Shown: piece after piece, positions 7,719 through 16,179 of the stretch
Numbering within the stretch: position 1 is the stretch's first letter
How the letters are laid out: each line of letters opens with the position of its first letter
Origin: ZC4RG20 sp963702105
GTDB lineage: Bacteria > Pseudomonadota > Gammaproteobacteria > Steroidobacterales > Rariloculaceae
NCBI GenBank assembly: GCA_963702105.1
Contig: OY969712.1
Span: forward strand, 4,030,001 to 4,094,000
Direction: 5' to 3'
DNA: 64,000 bases
Translations under genes and position numbers: made by a program
Notes under the pieces: model-generated
What the model saw: the letters and a program-made list of their open reading frames with translations, nothing else
Told to the model about the DNA's origin: nothing
Databases searched by the model: none

Positions 7719-9951
7719 ATTGCTCCGCGCCGAGCCGCTCGACCTTGCGCCAGCCCCGCGGCAGCGCCGCGCCGCGCCGGCCGCGCTCGCCGAAGTAGTG
7801 CTCGAGATCGCCGGCCTTGACGGTCATCTGCCGCTGTCCGGCCTTGACCTTGAGGCTCTGGCCCTCGGCGAGCACGCAGAGGCCCGCAAGCTCGACCTCG
7901 CTCTTCGCGGGCAGCGCGAGGATCTTGTTGCCCTTGCCGCGCGCAAGCTGCGGCAGCTCGTCGAGCGGAAAGACGAGCAGCCGCCCGTCCGTCGAGGCGG
8001 CCGCGAGCAGCGTGCCGCCCTCGCCGACAGAGGCGGCCGGCACGACCGACGCGCCCTTCGGCACCTTGAGGACGGCCTTGCCCGCCTTGTTGCGCGAATA
8101 GAGCTCCGAGAGCGGCACGACGAAGCCGTAGCCTGCCGTCGACGCCACGACCCAGCGGTCCTCCGGCGCACCGATGAGCACCGCCCGGAAGCTCGCCCCG
8201 TCGGGCGGGTTCACATGGCCGGACAGCGGCTCGCCCTGGCCGCGGGCCGAGGGCAACGTATGCGCGCCGAGGCTGTAGGCGCGGCCGGTGCTGTCCATGA
8301 ACACCGCGAGTTGATTGCTGCGGCCAAGGGCCGCGGCCTGAAACGCGTCGCCCGCGCGGTACGACAAGGTCTCCGGATCGATTTCGTGGCCCTTCGCGGC
8401 GCGCGCCCAGCCCCGCTCGGAGAGCACGACCGTCACCGGCTCGCTCGCGACGAGCTCCGTCTCCGCGATGGCCTGCGCGGGCGCGCGCTCGACTATCTGC
8501 GTGCGGCGCTCGTCGCCGTGCTGCTCGGCGAGATCCGTGATCTCGGTCCGGATGAGCTTCGTGAGCCGCGCCTTCGATTTCAGCGTCGCCTCGAGATCGG
8601 CCTTCTCCTCCGCGAGGTCCTTCTGCTCGCCGCGGATCTTGAACTCTTCGAGCTTCGCCAAGTGGCGAAGCTTGAGCTCGAGGATGGCCTCCGCCTGCTC
8701 GTCCGTGAGCTTGAACCGCTTCATCAGGACCGGCTTCGGCTCGTCCTCGTTGCGGATGATTCGGATGACCTCGTCGATGTTGAGATAGGCGATCAGAAGG
8801 CCGTCGAGGATGTGCAGGCGGCGCGTCACGCGGTCGAGCCGGTGCTCGAGCCGCCGCCTGACCGTCTCGAAGCGGAACTCGAGCCACTCGGCGAGCAGCG
8901 CCTTCAGGCCGTAGACGCGCGGGCGCCCGTCGCGGCCGATCACGTTGCAGTTCACGCGAATCGTGCGCTCGAGGTCCGTCGTCGCGAACAGGTGGTTCAT
9001 GAGCGCTGCGTAGTCCACGCGGTTCGAGCGCGCCGCGATCACGAGGCGCGTCGGGCTCTCGTGGTCCGATTCGTCGCGCAGATCCTCGACCCAGGGCAGC
9101 TTCTTCGCGCGCATCATGTTGGCGATCTGCTCGAGCACTTTCGCGCCCGAGGTCTGGAACGGCAGCTCGCGGATCACGATCTCGTTGTTCTCGATCTCGT
9201 AGCACGCGCGCAGGCGCAGCGTGCCGCTGCCGGTCTTGTAGACCTGCGCGATCTCCTCGCGCGAGGAGACGAGCTCACCGCCCGTCGGGAAGTCCGGGCC
9301 CTTGATGTGCTTCAGGAGCTGCGCCGGCGTCGCCTCCGGATCCTCGAGCAGGCGGACGAGCGCGGCGGCGACCTCGCGCAGGTTGTGCGGCGGTATATCC
9401 GTGGACATGCCGACCGCGATGCCGCTCGTGCCGTTGAGCAGCAGATTGGGCAGCTGCGCGGGCAGCTGCGCGGGCTCCGTGAGCGTGCCGTCGAAGTTCG
9501 GCACCCAATCGACGGTGCCTTGCCCGAGCTCGGCCAGCAGCAGCTGCGCGTACTTCGTGAGACGCGCCTCCGTGTAGCGCATGGCCGCGAACGACTTCGG
9601 GTCGTCCTGCGAGCCCCAATTGCCGTGGCCGTCCACGATCGGATAGCGGTACGAGAACGGCTGCGCCATGTGCACCATGGCTTCGTAACAGGCGCTGTCC
9701 CCGTGCGGGTGGAACTTGCCGAGGACGTCGCCGACCGTGCGCGCGGCCTTCTTGGGCTTGGAGCTGGCCGAAAGGCCGAGGTCGCTCATCGCGTAGACGA
9801 TGCGCCGCTGCACCGGCTTGAGCCCGTCGCCGATGTGCGGCAGGGCACGGTCGAGGATCACGTACATCGAGTAATCGAGGTACGCCTTCTCGGTGAAGAC
9901 ATGCATCGGCACCTGCTCGATGCCTTCGAAGTTGAGCTCCTGGTCCCTCAT
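7717..9951 (-). CDS. parC: DNA topoisomerase IV subunit A
   Basis: Type IIA topoisomerase A subunit; with ParE it decatenates sister chromosomes. The 744-residue product has the winged-helix breakage-reunion domain with catalytic Tyr126 (AMRYTEAR) and a C-terminal beta-propeller without the GyrA box, which marks it as ParC. The quinolone-resistance region HPHGDSACYE has the sensitive-type Ser86 and Glu90. The ATG at 9951 is supported by AGGAG six bases upstream. It lies downstream of parE and the dehydrogenase on the same strand, 139 bases after the latter. Confidence 0.96.
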   Translation of the reverse strand: MRDQELNFEGIEQVPMHVFTEKAYLDYSMYVILDRALPHIGDGLKPVQRRIVYAMSDLGLSASSKPKKAARTVGDVLGKFHPHGDSACYEAMVHMAQPFSYRYPIVDGHGNWGSQDDPKSFAAMRYTEARLTKYAQLLLAELGQGTVDWVPNFDGTLTEPAQLPAQLPNLLLNGTSGIAVGMSTDIPPHNLREVAAALVRLLEDPEATPAQLLKHIKGPDFPTGGELVSSREEIAQVYKTGSGTLRLRACYEIENNEIVIRELPFQTSGAKVLEQIANMMRAKKLPWVEDLRDESDHESPTRLVIAARSNRVDYAALMNHLFATTDLERTIRVNCNVIGRDGRPRVYGLKALLAEWLEFRFETVRRRLEHRLDRVTRRLHILDGLLIAYLNIDEVIRIIRNEDEPKPVLMKRFKLTDEQAEAILELKLRHLAKLEEFKIRGEQKDLAEEKADLEATLKSKARLTKLIRTEITDLAEQHGDERRTQIVERAPAQAIAETELVASEPVTVVLSERGWARAAKGHEIDPETLSYRAGDAFQAAALGRSNQLAVFMDSTGRAYSLGAHTLPSARGQGEPLSGHVNPPDGASFRAVLIGAPEDRWVVASTAGYGFVVPLSELYSRNKAGKAVLKVPKGASVVPAASVGEGGTLLAAASTDGRLLVFPLDELPQLARGKGNKILALPAKSEVELAGLCVLAEGQSLKVKAGQRQMTVKAGDLEHYFGERGRRGAALPRGWRKVERLGAEQ

Positions 9952-9988
9952 TCGTACTCCTGAGAACGCGGCGGGTGGCGGCAAGCGG

Positions 9989-10020
9989 CGGCGCGCAGTA
10001 TACGCGGCGCGCAGTATACG
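9989..10020 (-). promoter_or_regulatory. 16-bp tandem duplication carrying two TATACT boxes
   Basis: Two perfect head-to-tail copies of a 16-base unit (9989-10004, 10005-10020) upstream of parC. Read on the minus strand each contains TATACT, a good -10 hexamer. No convincing -35 box at 17 bases was found, so this is only a candidate parC promoter. Confidence 0.4.
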
Positions 10021-10090
10021 AGGTCGCCGCGCGGACGTGGGATCCCCATGAAGACGCAGCAGAACGGGTTCCCGCGCCGCGAGAGGCCCG

Positions 10091-10981
10091 TCAGCCTGAG
10101 CGATCGGAACCGCGGAGACGATCGAGCAGCTCCGACAGCGAGAGCTCCAGCTGCCCGAGCTCCTTGCGCCGCTGCCGCTCGTCGGCCGCCCAATCCTCGC
10201 GTTTCGCGACGCTTTCGGTCACGAGCGGCTCGAGCCCCGCTTCCGAAACCGTCTTCGCGGCTTCGCGCATCTCTTCGGCGCGCCGCCGCCCGTGAAGCAA
10301 GGCGCGACTGATCATGTAGCGCGCCGTCTCGGGCCAGCCGCTCTCGAACGTCGCCGCGAGCGAAGCGAGCACGGCGTCCTCCACGCCGTAGTGGCGCGCC
10401 GCGAGCATCGACTCGAGAAACAAGGCCTCGAGACCTTTGTACAGCACGCTTCGGCACATCTTCGTGGCCGCCGCTTTGCCGATCTCGGCCGAGACGACGG
10501 TCATTGCCGGCTCGAAACTCCGCATGCGCTCGAGGAAGGCCGCCGCGTGCGGGCCGCCGAGCAGCATCGGCGACCGGATGCCGCGCGGCGCAATGGGGCT
10601 CATGACGGCGACCTCGACGAACCGCGCGCCGGCGGCTTCGACGATCCGTCCGACCTCGATCTTGGTTGCGGGCGAGACCGAGTTCACGTCGGCGTAGAAC
10701 GCCCCCGGTTCGATCGCTTCGGCGGCCGCCGTCGCGGCCGCCTCATCCGAGCCGGCCGTCACGGCGCTGAAGACGATTTGCGCCCCGTCGAGCGCCTCGG
10801 CACTCGACGGCGCCGCGGCAACGCCGAGCGCGTCGGCCGCGTGGCGCTGCGGGCTCGAAGCATCCGCGAAGGCGGTGTCCCAAGCCGTGACCGCACGCAC
10901 GCCGCCGGCGAAGAAATCCGCGGCGAGGCGCTGCCCGACCTCGCCGAAGCCGATCAAGGCAATCCCTGCCGGTGCGGTCAT
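10091..10981 (-). CDS. NAD(P)-binding 6PGDH-like dehydrogenase (DUF1932 type)
   Basis: A 296-residue protein with an N-terminal Rossmann domain (GFGEVGQRLA, residues 9-18) and an all-helical C-terminal half resembling the DUF1932 phosphogluconate-dehydrogenase-like family. By family it should oxidise a beta-hydroxyacid, but the substrate cannot be read from sequence. The ATG at 10981 is chosen as it directly precedes the Rossmann strand (TAPAGIALIG). It starts 29 bases after the parE stop, so it is probably co-transcribed between parE and parC. The reading frame continues upstream into parE only because of the parE frameshift. Confidence 0.8.
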   Translation of the reverse strand: MTAPAGIALIGFGEVGQRLAADFFAGGVRAVTAWDTAFADASSPQRHAADALGVAAAPSSAEALDGAQIVFSAVTAGSDEAAATAAAEAIEPGAFYADVNSVSPATKIEVGRIVEAAGARFVEVAVMSPIAPRGIRSPMLLGGPHAAAFLERMRSFEPAMTVVSAEIGKAAATKMCRSVLYKGLEALFLESMLAARHYGVEDAVLASLAATFESGWPETARYMISRALLHGRRRAEEMREAAKTVSEAGLEPLVTESVAKREDWAADERQRRKELGQLELSLSELLDRLRGSDRSG

Positions 10982-11010
10982 CGTTTCATGCGCCGCGGCC
11001 GCCGCGCCCA

Positions 11011-12898
11011 TCACACGTCGGCGAGATTGCCCTTCTGCTGCAGCCATTCGCGCCGATCGCCGGCGCGCTTCTTCGCGAGCAGCATGTCGAGCACCTGGTC
11101 GGCCATATTCTGGCCGTCCACCGTGAGCTGAACGAGGCGTCGCGTATCGCGCGCCATCGTCGTCTCCCGCAGCTGTATCGGATCCATTTCGCCGAGACCT
11201 TTGAAGCGCGTGACGGAAACCTTGCCCTTTTTGTGCTCGGCCTCGATGCGGTCGAGGATGAGCTTGCGCTCGGCGTCGTCGAGCGCGTAATAGAACGTCC
11301 TTGCCGACATCGATGCGGTAGAGCGGCGGCATCGCGACGAAGACATGGCCGGCTTCGACGAGCGGGCGGAAGTGCTTCAGGAACAGCGCACAGAGCAGCG
11401 TCGCGATGTGCAGGCCGTCGCTGTCCGCGTCGGCGAGAATGCAGACCTTGTGGTAGCGCAGCCCCTCGAGCTTTGCGGAGCCGGGATCGACGCCGAGCGC
11501 GATGCTGATGTTGTGCACTTCCTGCGATGCGAGCACCTCGCCCGCATCGACCTCCCAGGCGTTCAGGATCTTGCCGCGCAGCGGCATGACGGCCTGCGTT
11601 TCGCGGTCGCGCGCCTGCTTGGCCGAGCCGCCGGCGGAGTCGCCCTCGACGAGGAACAGCTCCGCCATGGCCGCTTCCTGCAGCGTGCAGTCGGCGAGCT
11701 TGCCCGGCAGCGCGGGCCCCGCGACGATGCGCTTGCGCACGATCTTCTTCGCGGCCTTGAGCCGCTGCTGGGCATTGCCGATGGCGAGCTGCGCGAGCTC
11801 GTCGCCGGTCTCGGGATGCTGATTGAGCCAGAGCGCGAAGCCGTCCTTTACGACGCCCGCCACGAAGCCGGCGCATTCGCGCGAGGACAGCCGCTCCTTG
11901 GTCTGGCCCGAGAACTGCGGCTCCTCCATTTTCACGGAGAGCACGAAGCTCACGCCTTCCCAGACGTCCTCGGGGCTCAGGCGGATGCCGCGCGGCAGGA
12001 GGTTGCGGAACTCGCAGAACTCGCGCAGCGCCTCCGTGAGGCCGCCGCGCAGCCCGTTCACGTGCGTGCCGCCCTGCGGCGTCGGGATCAGGTTCACGTA
12101 GCTCTCGCCGACGGGCTGCTCGCCCTCGACGAGCCAGACGACGGCCCAGTCGACGGCCTCGTGCTTACCCTCGAGCCGGCCCGCGAAGGGCTCGGCGGGC
12201 AGCCACGCGCCCTCGCCGAGACACTCCTTGAGGTATTGCTCGAGGCCGCCGCTGTAGACCCAGTGATGCTTCTCCTCGGGCTTCTCGACCTCGAAGCTGA
12301 CCTCGAGGCCGGGACAGAGCACGGCTTTCGCGCGCAGGACCTGCTTGAGCCGGGAAACGGAGAAGCTCGCGGAATCGAAGTACTTCGGGTCCGGCCAGAA
12401 CCGGATCGTCGTGCCCGTATTCGCCTTGCCGACCTTGCCGACGACCTCGAGCTTGCTGCGCCGCGCGCCGCCCGCGAAGCTCATGTTGTATTCCTGGCCG
12501 TCGCGCTTGATCCAGACCTCGAGATGCTTCGAGAGCGCGTTGACGACCGAGACGCCCACGCCGTGCAGGCCGCCCGAGAAGCGGTAGTTCTTGTTCGAGA
12601 ACTTTCCGCCCGCGTGCAGCTTGGTCATGATGAGCTCGACGCCGGGTATCTTCTCCTTCGGATGGATGTCGACGGGCATGCCGCGACCGTCGTCGCTGAC
12701 CTCGAGCGAGCCGTCCTTGTAGAGCTTGACCGCAATCTTCTTGGCGTGACCCGAAATCGCCTCGTCTACGCTGTTGTCGATGACCTCGTGAGCGAGGTGG
12801 TTGGGACGCGTCGTATCCGTGTACATGCCCGGACGGCGGCGCACGGGCTCGAGACCGCTAAGGACTTCGATGTCGGCAGCGACGTAGCTCTTGCTCAT
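11011..12898 (-). CDS. parE: DNA topoisomerase IV subunit B, interrupted by a +1 frameshift
   Basis: GHKL ATPase subunit of topoisomerase IV. From the ATG at 12898 the sequence follows ParE through the ATP-binding domain (HEVIDNSVDEA, GRGMPVD, GGLHGVGVSVVNAL) and the TOPRIM motif EGDSAGGSA, then loses frame after PPLYRIDVGKDV. The remainder (YYALDDAERK...QKGNLADV) continues in the next frame to the stop at 11011. One extra base in the AA pair at 11294-11295 explains it; removing it gives 628 residues, near the 630 of E. coli ParE. The gene is normally essential, so a sequence error is more likely than a true pseudogene. Confidence 0.9.
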
Positions 12899-12956
12899 CT
12901 ACAGTAGTTTCTCCGCGCGCAGGCGGCTCGGGACGCAGGGCGCCAGATTGTAGCGC

Positions 12957-13102
12957 GGAATAGAAAAGGGGTCAGAGCCCTTTTTTTCGCGGGACGCGCG
13001 CAATAGCCGTCGGCAGCAGGCTGCGGCCGCAGCGGCCGCCGCGCGGCGTCGCCGTTCCGAGCGCACGGGACGAAAAAGGGCTCTGACCCCTTTTTCTATT
13101 CC
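12957..13102. repeat. Inverted pair of the GGGGTCAGAGCCC palindrome
   Basis: Copies at about 12964-12988 and 13072-13096 in opposite orientation. The complementarity extends outward (GGAATAG against CTATTCC), giving an imperfect arm of about 31 bases around a loop of roughly 80 bases. The right copy runs onto the stop codon of the DUF3501 gene. It separates that gene from parE, both on the minus strand. Confidence 0.85.
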
Positions 13103-13677
13103 ATGTCCGCGGCCAGAGCATCGCGGACTTCGGCAGAGACGTTCGTCTCGTGGCGGTACTCGGCGTGCGTGCTGCCGAAAGCGAGGCCGGCCCCATTCGT
13201 CAATGCCCGCTTCGAGTCCGCATCGAGCTCGAAGCGCAGGAAGTGCACGGCGGAGGTTTTGCCGCCCTCCGTCCGCTCGAGATCCTCGTCGGCAATCGCA
13301 GACACGCGCTCGCAGCCCTCGACCTGACAGTAGATCGTGTCCTCGATGCCTGCGAGCCGCTCGAGCGCCTTGCGCCGCGCCTCGACCTCCGGGAACTCGA
13401 TCATGAACGTCGCTTTGAGGTTGCTGCCGTCCGGGATCAGCGGATTGTAGGCGGCGAGCTCCTCCTCGATGGCGTCGGTCTCGAAGATGCGTTCGATGCG
13501 CAGCATCTCCTGCACCTGATACTGAATCGTGAGCCGATCCTCGAAGTACAGCGTCGCGTTCGGACCGAGCGCGACCTGCCGGTGCTTCTTGTGCTCGAGC
13601 ACCTTGGCACGGAAGGCCGAGCGCAGCTTGTGGTACTCCTCGAGCGAGTACAGGTCCTTTGCCGTGAGCGTCGCCAT
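13096..13677 (-). CDS. DUF3501 family protein
   Basis: A 193-residue soluble protein that matches the DUF3501 family, whose biochemical role is unknown. It opens with the family's LTAKDLYSLEEYHKLR segment, and the N-terminal third is rich in basic residues (RAKVLEHKKHRQV). It lies 9 bases after the stop of the double-cluster Fe-S protein gene, which follows rubrerythrin. DUF3501, rubrerythrin and this type of Fe-S protein often occur together, which suggests a shared job in peroxide or redox handling; this is inferred from context only. Confidence 0.82.
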   Translation of the reverse strand: MATLTAKDLYSLEEYHKLRSAFRAKVLEHKKHRQVALGPNATLYFEDRLTIQYQVQEMLRIERIFETDAIEEELAAYNPLIPDGSNLKATFMIEFPEVEARRKALERLAGIEDTIYCQVEGCERVSAIADEDLERTEGGKTSAVHFLRFELDADSKRALTNGAGLAFGSTHAEYRHETNVSAEVRDALAADME

Positions 13678-13686
13678 GAGTCGAGT

Positions 13687-15057
13687 CTATATTCCGTAGG
13701 CCTGACGTAACAGTTGGATCGGGTCCGCGGGCGTCGCGGACTCGGCGACGGCACCTATCTGCTCGGCCGCCATCGGGCAATCGCTGATGAAATGATCGGC
13801 GCCCGCCCCGTCGACCTGCCGCGCGACCGGCCGCGCGATCTTGCGCGAGATTTCGCCGTATTCCTTCTTGACGGCGTAGGTGCCGTCGTGGCCAGAGCAG
13901 CGCTCGAACGCCTGCACGGTCGTCTCGGGCACGAGCTGCAGCACGTCGCGCGTTTTCAAGCCGATGTTCTGCACGCGCTGATGACAGGGCACCTGATAGG
14001 CCACCTTGCCGAGGCTCGTCTTGAAATTCGTATCGAGCTTACCGTGCCGATGGCGCGCCATGAGGTACTCGAAGGGGTCGAAGAACGCCTGCGCGACGGC
14101 CTGGACCTTCTCGTCGTCCGGAAACAGCAGCGGCAGCTCCTGCTTGAACATGAGCACACAGGACGGTACGACCGCAGTCAGGTCCCAGCCCTGCTGGACC
14201 CAGCCGAAGAGCTCCGGAACGTTCTTGTCCTTGAGCCGCTGCACCGACTCGAGATCCCCGAGCTCGAGCTTCGGCATGCCGCAGCAGTGCTCGTCGCGCG
14301 CGAGCGCAGTCGGGATACCGTTGTGATCGAAAACGGCGACGAGATCCTCGACGAGCGTTGGCTTGTTGCGATTGCCGTAGCAGGTCGCGAAGACGAGCAC
14401 CTTGCCCTTCGTCGGGCCGGCGGGCTCCGCGCCTTGGGCGTCCTTGCGCCCGACCCGGTCCTTGAGCCGCGCGCGGGCACTTCTCGAGTGGTACTTCGGC
14501 ACGGGCGCCTTCGAATCGATGCCGAAGCCGCTCTCGAGCAGCTTGCGGCCGAGCTTCGAGTGATTGACCGCGTTGACCGCCTCGGCAATGACGGGAATGC
14601 CGGCCAGCCGGCCGACCGCGTCCGTCGCCGTCAGCACGCGATCGCGCAGCGGCACCTTCTGATCCTTGAACCGTTTGGCCTTGGCCCTGAGCATGAGATG
14701 CGGGAAATCGACGTTCCACTCGTGCGGCGGCACATACGGACACTTGGTCATGTAGCACATGTCGCACAGATAGCAGTTGTCCACGACCTTCCAGTAGACC
14801 TCGCGCGGGACCGAGTCGAGCTCGAGCGTCTCGGACTCGTCGATGGCGTCGAACAGCGTCGGGAACGAATTGCAGAGGCTGAAACAGCGCCGGCAGCCGT
14901 GACAGATCTCGAACACCCGCTCGAGCTCGGCGTAGACGGCGGCCTCGTCCGTGTACTCGGGCGCCTTCCAATCGATGGTGTGACGCGTCGGCGCCTCGAG
15001 GCTGCCCTCGCGGGGCGGCCGCGTCTGATTCGTATCCGGTAACTTCGAATCGCTCAT
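13687..15057 (-). CDS. Heterodisulfide-reductase-like / GlpC-type iron-sulfur oxidoreductase
   Basis: A 456-residue electron-transfer protein. Two [4Fe-4S] motifs occur in the N-terminal third: CHGCRRCFSLC near residue 53 and CYLCDMCYMTKCP near residue 95. Further on there are CCG-type segments: DEHCCGMPKLE in the middle and YQVPCHQR plus FERCSGHDG near the C-terminus, as in GlpC and HdrB/HdrD-like proteins, which bind a further cluster. No membrane helix is seen. It sits between rubrerythrin and DUF3501, so a likely role is feeding electrons to rubrerythrin or a related peroxide reductase. The physiological donor is not known. Confidence 0.85.
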   Translation of the reverse strand: MSDSKLPDTNQTRPPREGSLEAPTRHTIDWKAPEYTDEAAVYAELERVFEICHGCRRCFSLCNSFPTLFDAIDESETLELDSVPREVYWKVVDNCYLCDMCYMTKCPYVPPHEWNVDFPHLMLRAKAKRFKDQKVPLRDRVLTATDAVGRLAGIPVIAEAVNAVNHSKLGRKLLESGFGIDSKAPVPKYHSRSARARLKDRVGRKDAQGAEPAGPTKGKVLVFATCYGNRNKPTLVEDLVAVFDHNGIPTALARDEHCCGMPKLELGDLESVQRLKDKNVPELFGWVQQGWDLTAVVPSCVLMFKQELPLLFPDDEKVQAVAQAFFDPFEYLMARHRHGKLDTNFKTSLGKVAYQVPCHQRVQNIGLKTRDVLQLVPETTVQAFERCSGHDGTYAVKKEYGEISRKIARPVARQVDGAGADHFISDCPMAAEQIGAVAESATPADPIQLLRQAYGI

Positions 15058-15098
15058 GCGCGGTAAAGCCGGTTTCGGGGTTGCTCGCGACGGCGCGC

Positions 15099-15163
15099 GC
15101 CGGGCCTGCGGCCCGGCCGCCCGGGTTTGGAGGTCTCCGCGGCAGCCCGGCCGAGAGCCGGGC
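15099..15163 (-). terminator. Two hairpins between rubrerythrin and the Fe-S gene
   Basis: A perfect 7-bp stem with a 5-base loop (15099-15117) and a 6-bp stem (15145-15163) lie in the 120-base gap. Neither is followed by a T run. They could reduce read-through or stabilise the rubrerythrin end of the transcript, giving more rubrerythrin than downstream products. Confidence 0.45.
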
Positions 15164-15177
15164 GCCGCGGAGCCGAA

Positions 15178-15597
15178 TCAACCGTCGAGGTTGTCCAGCG
15201 CCTTCTGGAAGCGATTGGCGTGCGAGCGCTCGGCCTTGGCCAGCGTCTCGAACCAGTCCGCGATCTCCTCGAAGCCTTCGTCGCGGGCCGTTCTGGCCAT
15301 GCCGGGATACATATCCGTATATTCGTGCGTCTCGCCCGCAATCGCGGCCTTGAGGTTCGGGGCGGTCGCACCGATGGGCAGGCCCGTCGCCGGGTCGCCC
15401 ACGGCCTCGAGGTACTCGAGGTGGCCGTGCGCATGGCCCGTCTCGCCTTCGGCCGTCGACCGGAACACCGCGGCGACGTCGTTGTAGCCTTCCACGTCGG
15501 CCTTGGAAGCGAAGTACAGGTAGCGCCGATTCGCCTGCGACTCGCCCGCGAACGCGTCCTTGAGATTCTGCTCGGTCTTGCTGCCCTTCAGTGCCAT
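15178..15597 (-). CDS. Rubrerythrin (short form without rubredoxin domain)
   Basis: Di-iron ferritin-like protein that reduces hydrogen peroxide. The 139-residue product contains only the four-helix di-iron domain; ligand positions are seen in FAGESQANRRY (residues 16-26), EGETGHAHGH near 52 and GETHEYTDMYP near 88. The C-terminal CxxC rubredoxin domain of classical rubrerythrin is absent. The start ATG at 15597 has a strong AGGAGG. It is the first gene of an operon with the Fe-S oxidoreductase and DUF3501, behind a promoter with a palindromic operator. Confidence 0.93.
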   Translation of the reverse strand: MALKGSKTEQNLKDAFAGESQANRRYLYFASKADVEGYNDVAAVFRSTAEGETGHAHGHLEYLEAVGDPATGLPIGATAPNLKAAIAGETHEYTDMYPGMARTARDEGFEEIADWFETLAKAERSHANRFQKALDNLDG

Positions 15598-15690
15598 GGG
15601 AACTCCCTCCTAACTGGTCAAATTCGAATCGAGCTCGATTCGTGGAAACCACCGGCCGCCGCAAACGGCGCCCCGCGCCGCCGACGCGAT

Positions 15691-15705
15691 TTAGACTAAG
15701 TCTAA
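15691..15705. promoter_or_regulatory. Palindromic operator TTAGACT-A-AGTCTAA
   Basis: Perfect 7-1-7 inverted repeat placed just downstream of the rubrerythrin -10 box, so it covers the predicted transcription start. This is the classic site for a repressor. The palindrome resembles sites of Fur/PerR or Rrf2-type redox or metal regulators in length and AT content, but the regulator cannot be identified from sequence. Confidence 0.7.
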
Positions 15706-15715
15706 TGGTCCGGAT

Positions 15716-15744
15716 AATCTATGTCGGTGCCCGAAGGCTGTCAA
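15716..15744 (-). promoter_or_regulatory. Sigma-70 promoter of the rubrerythrin operon
   Basis: On the minus strand TTGACA (15744-15739) and TAGATT (15721-15716) are separated by exactly 17 bases. The start of transcription would fall near 15709, giving a leader of about 110 bases before the rubrerythrin ATG. Confidence 0.65.
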
Positions 15745-15770
15745 CCGGTCCCGGCGAGGCGCTTGGGCGT

Positions 15771-15799
15771 TTGACCCGAAGCGAGGCCCTGTGTAGTTT
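15771..15799 (+). promoter_or_regulatory. Candidate promoter of xseB
   Basis: TTGACC (15771-15776) and TAGTTT (15794-15799) with a 17-base spacer, about 45 bases upstream of the xseB start. It points away from the rubrerythrin promoter. Confidence 0.45.
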
Positions 15800-15843
15800 G
15801 GCGCCCCGTCGCGTCACCTTACGCCCGGCCGGGCGGATACTCC

Positions 15844-16089
15844 ATGAGCGAGCAGGAAAAAAGTCTCGGAACGCTTGAAAAGTCGCTCGCGGAGCTCGAG
15901 AAGCTCGTCGAGAAACTCGAGAGCGGCGACCTGCCGCTCGAGAAGGCGCTCAAGGAATTCGAGCGCGGCATCAAGCTCACGCGCGAATGCCAGGCGGCCC
16001 TCAAGGACGCGGAGCAGAAGGTCGAGATCCTGTTGCAGAAGACGGAGGCCGGCGAGCCCGTTCCGTTCGAGCCGCCCGCGGAGGACTAG
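15844..16089 (+). CDS. xseB: Exodeoxyribonuclease VII small subunit
   Basis: Small subunit of the nuclease that degrades single-stranded DNA. The 81-residue product is a helical hairpin with the family segments LEKLVEKLESGDLPLEKAL and EFERGIKLTRECQAAL. In most proteobacteria xseB precedes ispA and dxs; here it stands alone and is followed by a convergent kinase gene, and xseA is not in the window. Length is typical. Confidence 0.93.
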   Translation: MSEQEKSLGTLEKSLAELEKLVEKLESGDLPLEKALKEFERGIKLTRECQAALKDAEQKVEILLQKTEAGEPVPFEPPAED

Positions 16090-16179
16090 CCCTCAATTCG
16101 GGCATGGGCCCGTGCACCGGCATGGGCGCGAGCCTGCGCCGTCGGGGCCGCCGGTCGGCGTCGCCGGTCGGCGCGCCGT

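Noticed and set aside
10091..12898. Apparent 935-residue ParE-dehydrogenase fusion
   Set aside because: The fusion exists only because the parE frameshift puts the reading frame in register with the downstream gene; both partners have their own normal ends.
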